From a bacterium (lineage in GTDB: Bacteria; Bdellovibrionota; FAC87; UBA2466), in contig JAIEOG010000015.1 of NCBI GenBank assembly GCA_019750655.1, positions 1 to 9,002 of the forward strand: 9,002 nucleotides of DNA, in the 5' to 3' direction. The notes beneath the pieces were generated by a model. The model was not told where the DNA came from and did no database searches. It saw only the letters and a program-made list of their open reading frames with translations. Within the stretch, counting starts at the first letter, position 1. Each line of letters starts with the position of its first letter. Positions 6,755-9,002 of the stretch are shown here, piece by piece. Position numbers and translations under genes: made by a program.

Positions 6755-7488
6755 TGGTACTCGCGCACCTGATTACCGGGTTTGTTGGACAAGCCTTAGC
6801 GGCTAGCCCCTCTGCTTTGCCGGGCTTGCAGCTCTCGGTGGGTGGCGCGACCGGGCCTGAACAAACGGCTGTTGTCTTAAAAATTCTTGCGCTGCTGACG
6901 GTGGTTGCATTGGCGCCAAGCTTGCTCATCATGATGACGTCGTTTGTACGCGTCGTGATCGTTCTGTCTTTCCTCCGCCAGGCGATTGGTACTCAGGTTT
7001 TGCCCCCAAACCAGATGATCGTCGGGCTTTCGCTCTTTCTGACGGCGTTTATCATGGCTCCGGTCTGGACGAATGTGCATAAAGAAGCCCTGGCGCCCTA
7101 CCTGGAGAATAAGATTAGCCAGACCGATGCTATCGCCTATGCGGAAGCTAAAATGCGCAGCTTTATGTTCAAGCAAACGCGCGACAAAGATCTTGGTCTT
7201 TTTGTAAAACTTGCCCACCTCGATAACCCGAAAAAACGGGCTGACGTTCCGACCTACCTACTCATCCCTGCGTTCATGATCTCGGAGCTGAAAACTGCAT
7301 TTCAAATCGGCTTTATGATCTACCTGCCGTTCCTGATTATCGACATGGTCGTGGCCAGTGTGCTGATGGCCATGGGGATGATGATGTTGCCCCCGGTGGT
7401 GATCTCACTTCCCTTTAAGCTCATTTTGTTTGTGCTGGTCGATGGCTGGCAGCTCATTGTGGGTTCGCTGGTCAAGAGTTTCGGCTAA
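6751..7488 (+). CDS. fliP: Flagellar export gate protein FliP
   Basis: FliP forms the pentameric core of the type III export gate (FliP5-Q4-R1) in the inner membrane. The 245-residue product has the same length as E. coli FliP and begins with a likely cleavable signal peptide (about 1-18, ending ALAAS). Family signatures are clear: LLIMMTSFVRVVIVLSFLRQ (58-77), then PPNQMIVGLSLFLTAFI (85-101). The conserved tail has YLLIPAFMISELKTAFQIGF (169-188), GMMMLPP (209-215) and FKLILFVLVDGW (222-233). Four membrane segments are predicted. The ATG at 6751 overlaps the fliO stop; an in-frame ATG at 6754 is an equally possible start. AGGG (6739-6742) is the nearest ribosome-binding site. The methionine-rich stretch at 210-212 corresponds to the gasket loop region of the gate. 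Confidence 0.98.
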   Translation: MMVLAHLITGFVGQALAASPSALPGLQLSVGGATGPEQTAVVLKILALLTVVALAPSLLIMMTSFVRVVIVLSFLRQAIGTQVLPPNQMIVGLSLFLTAFIMAPVWTNVHKEALAPYLENKISQTDAIAYAEAKMRSFMFKQTRDKDLGLFVKLAHLDNPKKRADVPTYLLIPAFMISELKTAFQIGFMIYLPFLIIDMVVASVLMAMGMMMLPPVVISLPFKLILFVLVDGWQLIVGSLVKSFG

Positions 7489-7498
7489 GGAGTCCTAA

Positions 7499-7768
7499 GT
7501 GACAACCGAACACGTTTTAGATCTTACGCGCCATTCCATCCGCGTGATGATTCTGCTGTCTGCGCCGCTCCTAGGCTTTGGCCTAGTGGTCGGGGTGATG
7601 ACGAACGTTTTCCAGGCGGTAACGCAGATCACGGAAACGACACTCTCCGTGGTTCCTAAGATTTTGGCGATGCTGCTCGCATTCGTCATCTTCGCGCCAT
7701 GGATGTTGGACTTGATTTTAGATTTCACCACACAGCTTTACGACGGGATCCCTGGCATCATTAGATGA
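7499..7768 (+). CDS. fliQ: Flagellar export gate protein FliQ
   Basis: FliQ packs around FliP and FliR in the export gate. The 89-residue product is exactly the usual length and has two membrane helices (about 17-37 and 53-73). They flank the conserved cytoplasmic turn FQAVTQITETTLSVVPKI. The start is GTG at 7499. AAGGAG (7487-7492), which overlaps the fliP stop, lies 6 nt upstream and fixes that choice, and the N-terminus MTTEHVLDL is family-like. The TGA overlaps the fliR ATG in an ATGA. Nothing in the sequence is unusual apart from the non-ATG start. Confidence 0.97.
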   Translation: MTTEHVLDLTRHSIRVMILLSAPLLGFGLVVGVMTNVFQAVTQITETTLSVVPKILAMLLAFVIFAPWMLDLILDFTTQLYDGIPGIIR

Positions 7769-8550
7769 GCGCACTGTATCCAACAACCGACTTTGGTGCA
7801 TTGACGATTCTACTCGTCTTCTTTCGCCTTTTGGGGCTCTTCCTGCTTGTTCCTGGGTTTTCTCACAATTCGATCCCCGGCCAAGTGAAGGTGTTATTGG
7901 CCTTGTCGGTTGCTCTTGCGATTTCTCCCATAGTGAAACCCTTCGTGCCGGTTTTGGATGGCACGATGACGGGGTACGCAGTCGCTGTAACGCGTGAGAC
8001 GGCCATCGGGCTCTTGATGGGCTTTGTGGCCTACGTCACTTTCGAAGCCATTAGCTTGGGCGCGCACTTTCTAGGGTACCAAATGGGGTTGGGGACAGCG
8101 GCGATGATGGACCCGGCAAGCCACAACCAGGTATCGCTGCTCGTGCCGATGCAGGCCTGGATTGCGTTGCTGGTTTTCTTTATTGCCGATCTACACCACC
8201 ACGTCTTGCAGGTTTTCGTAGAGAGTTTCCGCGCCACGCAACACATGGGCGCAGAAAGCTTCCAGAACGTCGCTTTACTGAAGTTCTTCATTGGCCTTAC
8301 GGCCAAACTTTTCGCTTTGGCGGTGACGCTATCGGCGCCGATTACCTTGCTTGTTCTGTGCACCAACGTTGTTATCGGCATGGTGTCTCGCATGATCCCA
8401 CAAATGAACATCATGCTTTTTAGTTTTCCGATCACCATCACTCTGGGCTTCCTGGGGCTGTACATTGTGGCCCCAGAGATGCTCGATTCGATTGAAAACA
8501 TCCTCGGAGAGGTCTCCGGGGAGTTGATGACCCTCATTCGAGTGCTCTAG
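7765..8550 (+). CDS. fliR: Flagellar export gate protein FliR
   Basis: FliR is the single-copy subunit that completes the FliP5-Q4-R1 export gate. The 261-residue product is of normal length (E. coli 261) and has about six hydrophobic helices. Recognisable family segments are FFRLLGLFLLVPGF near the N-terminus, RETAIGLLMGF and GYQMGLGTAAMMDPAS in the middle, and MIPQMNIMLFSFPITITLGF near the C-terminus. There is no strong Shine-Dalgarno before the ATG at 7765. The 4-bp overlap with the fliQ stop suggests translation is coupled to fliQ. The flhB ATG follows 12 bp after the stop. Confidence 0.97.
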   Translation: MSALYPTTDFGALTILLVFFRLLGLFLLVPGFSHNSIPGQVKVLLALSVALAISPIVKPFVPVLDGTMTGYAVAVTRETAIGLLMGFVAYVTFEAISLGAHFLGYQMGLGTAAMMDPASHNQVSLLVPMQAWIALLVFFIADLHHHVLQVFVESFRATQHMGAESFQNVALLKFFIGLTAKLFALAVTLSAPITLLVLCTNVVIGMVSRMIPQMNIMLFSFPITITLGFLGLYIVAPEMLDSIENILGEVSGELMTLIRVL

Positions 8551-8562
8551 AGGCTAGGGACC

Positions 8563-8898
8563 ATGGCAGGCCAAACAGAAGACTCACAAGAGGATAGGAC
8601 GGAGGCGGCGACAACGTTTCGCCGCGAGGAATTCCGTAAGCAAGGCGTCGTGGCGCAGAGCCGCGAAGTGCTCTCTGTCGTCTTGTTTTTTGTGGTGGGA
8701 TCGGCTCTGTCCTTCCTCGGCCCCCATATGTTGGCCGAGTTTAACTCCGTTTCGCAGAAGTTCTTCACCTTCAACACCATCGAAGCCTTAGATCCCAAGC
8801 GCGTACAGGAACTCCTCGTAGTGGGAGTGACGTCTTGGGGTTGGATCGTGGCACCTCTGTTCGGGGCTGTCGTCATAGCGGGGGTGGTTGGGGGGCTG
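8563..8898 (+). CDS. flhB: Flagellar export switch protein FlhB, N-terminal fragment ending at a sequence junction
   Basis: FlhB gates substrate specificity of the flagellar export apparatus through an autocleaved C-terminal domain. The visible N-terminus fits the family: DRTEAATTFRREEFRKQG (residues 11-28) in place of the common TExPTxxKLxxAR version, then QSREV, a first membrane helix (about 37-53) and the start of the second (about 96-112, ending VVGGL). GAGG (8550-8553) lies 9 nt before the ATG. After about residue 112 the expected continuation is absent (a short loop, then the conserved LNP..G..R segment). The frame stays open to 9002 but encodes an Ala/Asp-rich sequence unlike FlhB. The rest of the membrane domain and the NPTH cleavage domain are missing. 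The break coincides with a change in base composition, so the fragment is best read as truncated by a chimeric join. Confidence 0.85.
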
Positions 8899-8907
8899 GG
8901 CGGCGCC
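8893..8907. other. Probable chimeric junction between flhB and transglycosylase DNA
   Basis: To the left, the plus strand encodes FlhB up to VVGGL. To the right, the minus strand encodes a lytic transglycosylase ending in YVGAA. The shared GC-rich run around 8893-8907 could have served as microhomology for a wrong join. No inverted repeats, target-site duplication or mobile-element ends are visible. The location about 100 bp from the end of the sequence fits an assembly or library artefact better than a natural rearrangement. Confidence 0.6.
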
Positions 8908-9002
8908 GACATAGCGGCGCAGGCCGCCCTCGATCGAGCCGTCACGCTGGATGTACGCGTGCAGCACGCGGGCGCCGACGCGCAGGTTGGTCACCGGGTC
9001 GA
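8899..9002 (-). CDS. Fragment of SLT-type lytic transglycosylase (foreign to the flanking DNA)
   Basis: On the minus strand, a frame running in from the right edge reads DPVTNLRVGARVL, then HAYIQRD, then GSIEGGLRRYVGAA. This is the conserved C-terminal part of the SLT lytic transglycosylase domain, where a DPxTNLxVGAxxL helix is followed by the LRxYVGA turn. These enzymes cleave peptidoglycan glycan strands with formation of 1,6-anhydromuramic acid. The style resembles Burkholderiales proteins, by memory only. I count 75 G+C in bases 8901-9002 (about 73%), higher than the flagellar genes. Homology ends near 8899, exactly where FlhB homology ends from the other side. The active-site glutamate would lie beyond the window. 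The piece is too short for a subfamily call. Confidence 0.65.

Noticed and set aside
8788..8994. Minus-strand open frame read as one complete small gene
   Set aside because: It crosses the junction. Only the right part (from about 8899) is transglycosylase-like, and the left part is the antisense of flhB.

Overview
The window reads as a bacterial chromosome segment, or a metagenomic contig, from a motile Gram-negative organism. Evidence for this is the diderm-type flagellar export genes, a FliO with a signal peptide, a TonB-like protein and a textbook sigma-54 (-24/-12) promoter in front of the flagellar operon. The gene order fliL-M-N-O-P-Q-R-flhB, the style of the FliN and FlhB N-termini and the sigma-54 control suggest the old 'Deltaproteobacteria', perhaps Bdellovibrionota/Oligoflexia. 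That placement is inferred from recollection of family features, not from a search.

Layout: (1) Positions 1-1824 hold the C-terminal half of cobalamin-dependent methionine synthase (metH), cut by the left edge of the window. (2) Positions 1814-2848 hold a compact MetE-core/UROD-superfamily protein that overlaps metH by 11 bp and keeps the expected zinc ligands. The two form a methionine/methyl-transfer unit. (3) Positions 2855-3727, on the minus strand, encode a short TonB-like protein with an unexplained C-terminal extension; it converges on the MetE-like gene with a 6-bp gap. (4) Positions 3728-3964 are a divergent intergenic region with a consensus sigma-54 promoter about 45 bp before fliL. 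(5) Positions 3965-8898 hold a tightly packed flagellar operon: fliL (stator/motor-associated), fliM and fliN (C-ring switch), fliO (export-gate assembly, with an AMIN-like periplasmic domain), fliP, fliQ and fliR (export-gate core) and the start of flhB. Three of the joins are 4-bp ATGA overlaps, which suggests translational coupling.

(6) At about 8899 the FlhB homology stops abruptly. The last ~104 bp are about 73% G+C and, read on the minus strand, encode a piece of an SLT-type lytic transglycosylase resembling betaproteobacterial versions. This looks like a chimeric contig end rather than biology, though a true rearrangement cannot be excluded from the sequence alone.

No tRNA, rRNA, CRISPR array, insertion sequence or convincing intrinsic terminator was seen. 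Most of the window is conserved housekeeping and motility DNA. The points most worth a second look are the chimeric end, the AMIN-like region of FliO, the MetH/MetE-core pairing and the TonB-like gene placed opposite the flagellar operon.
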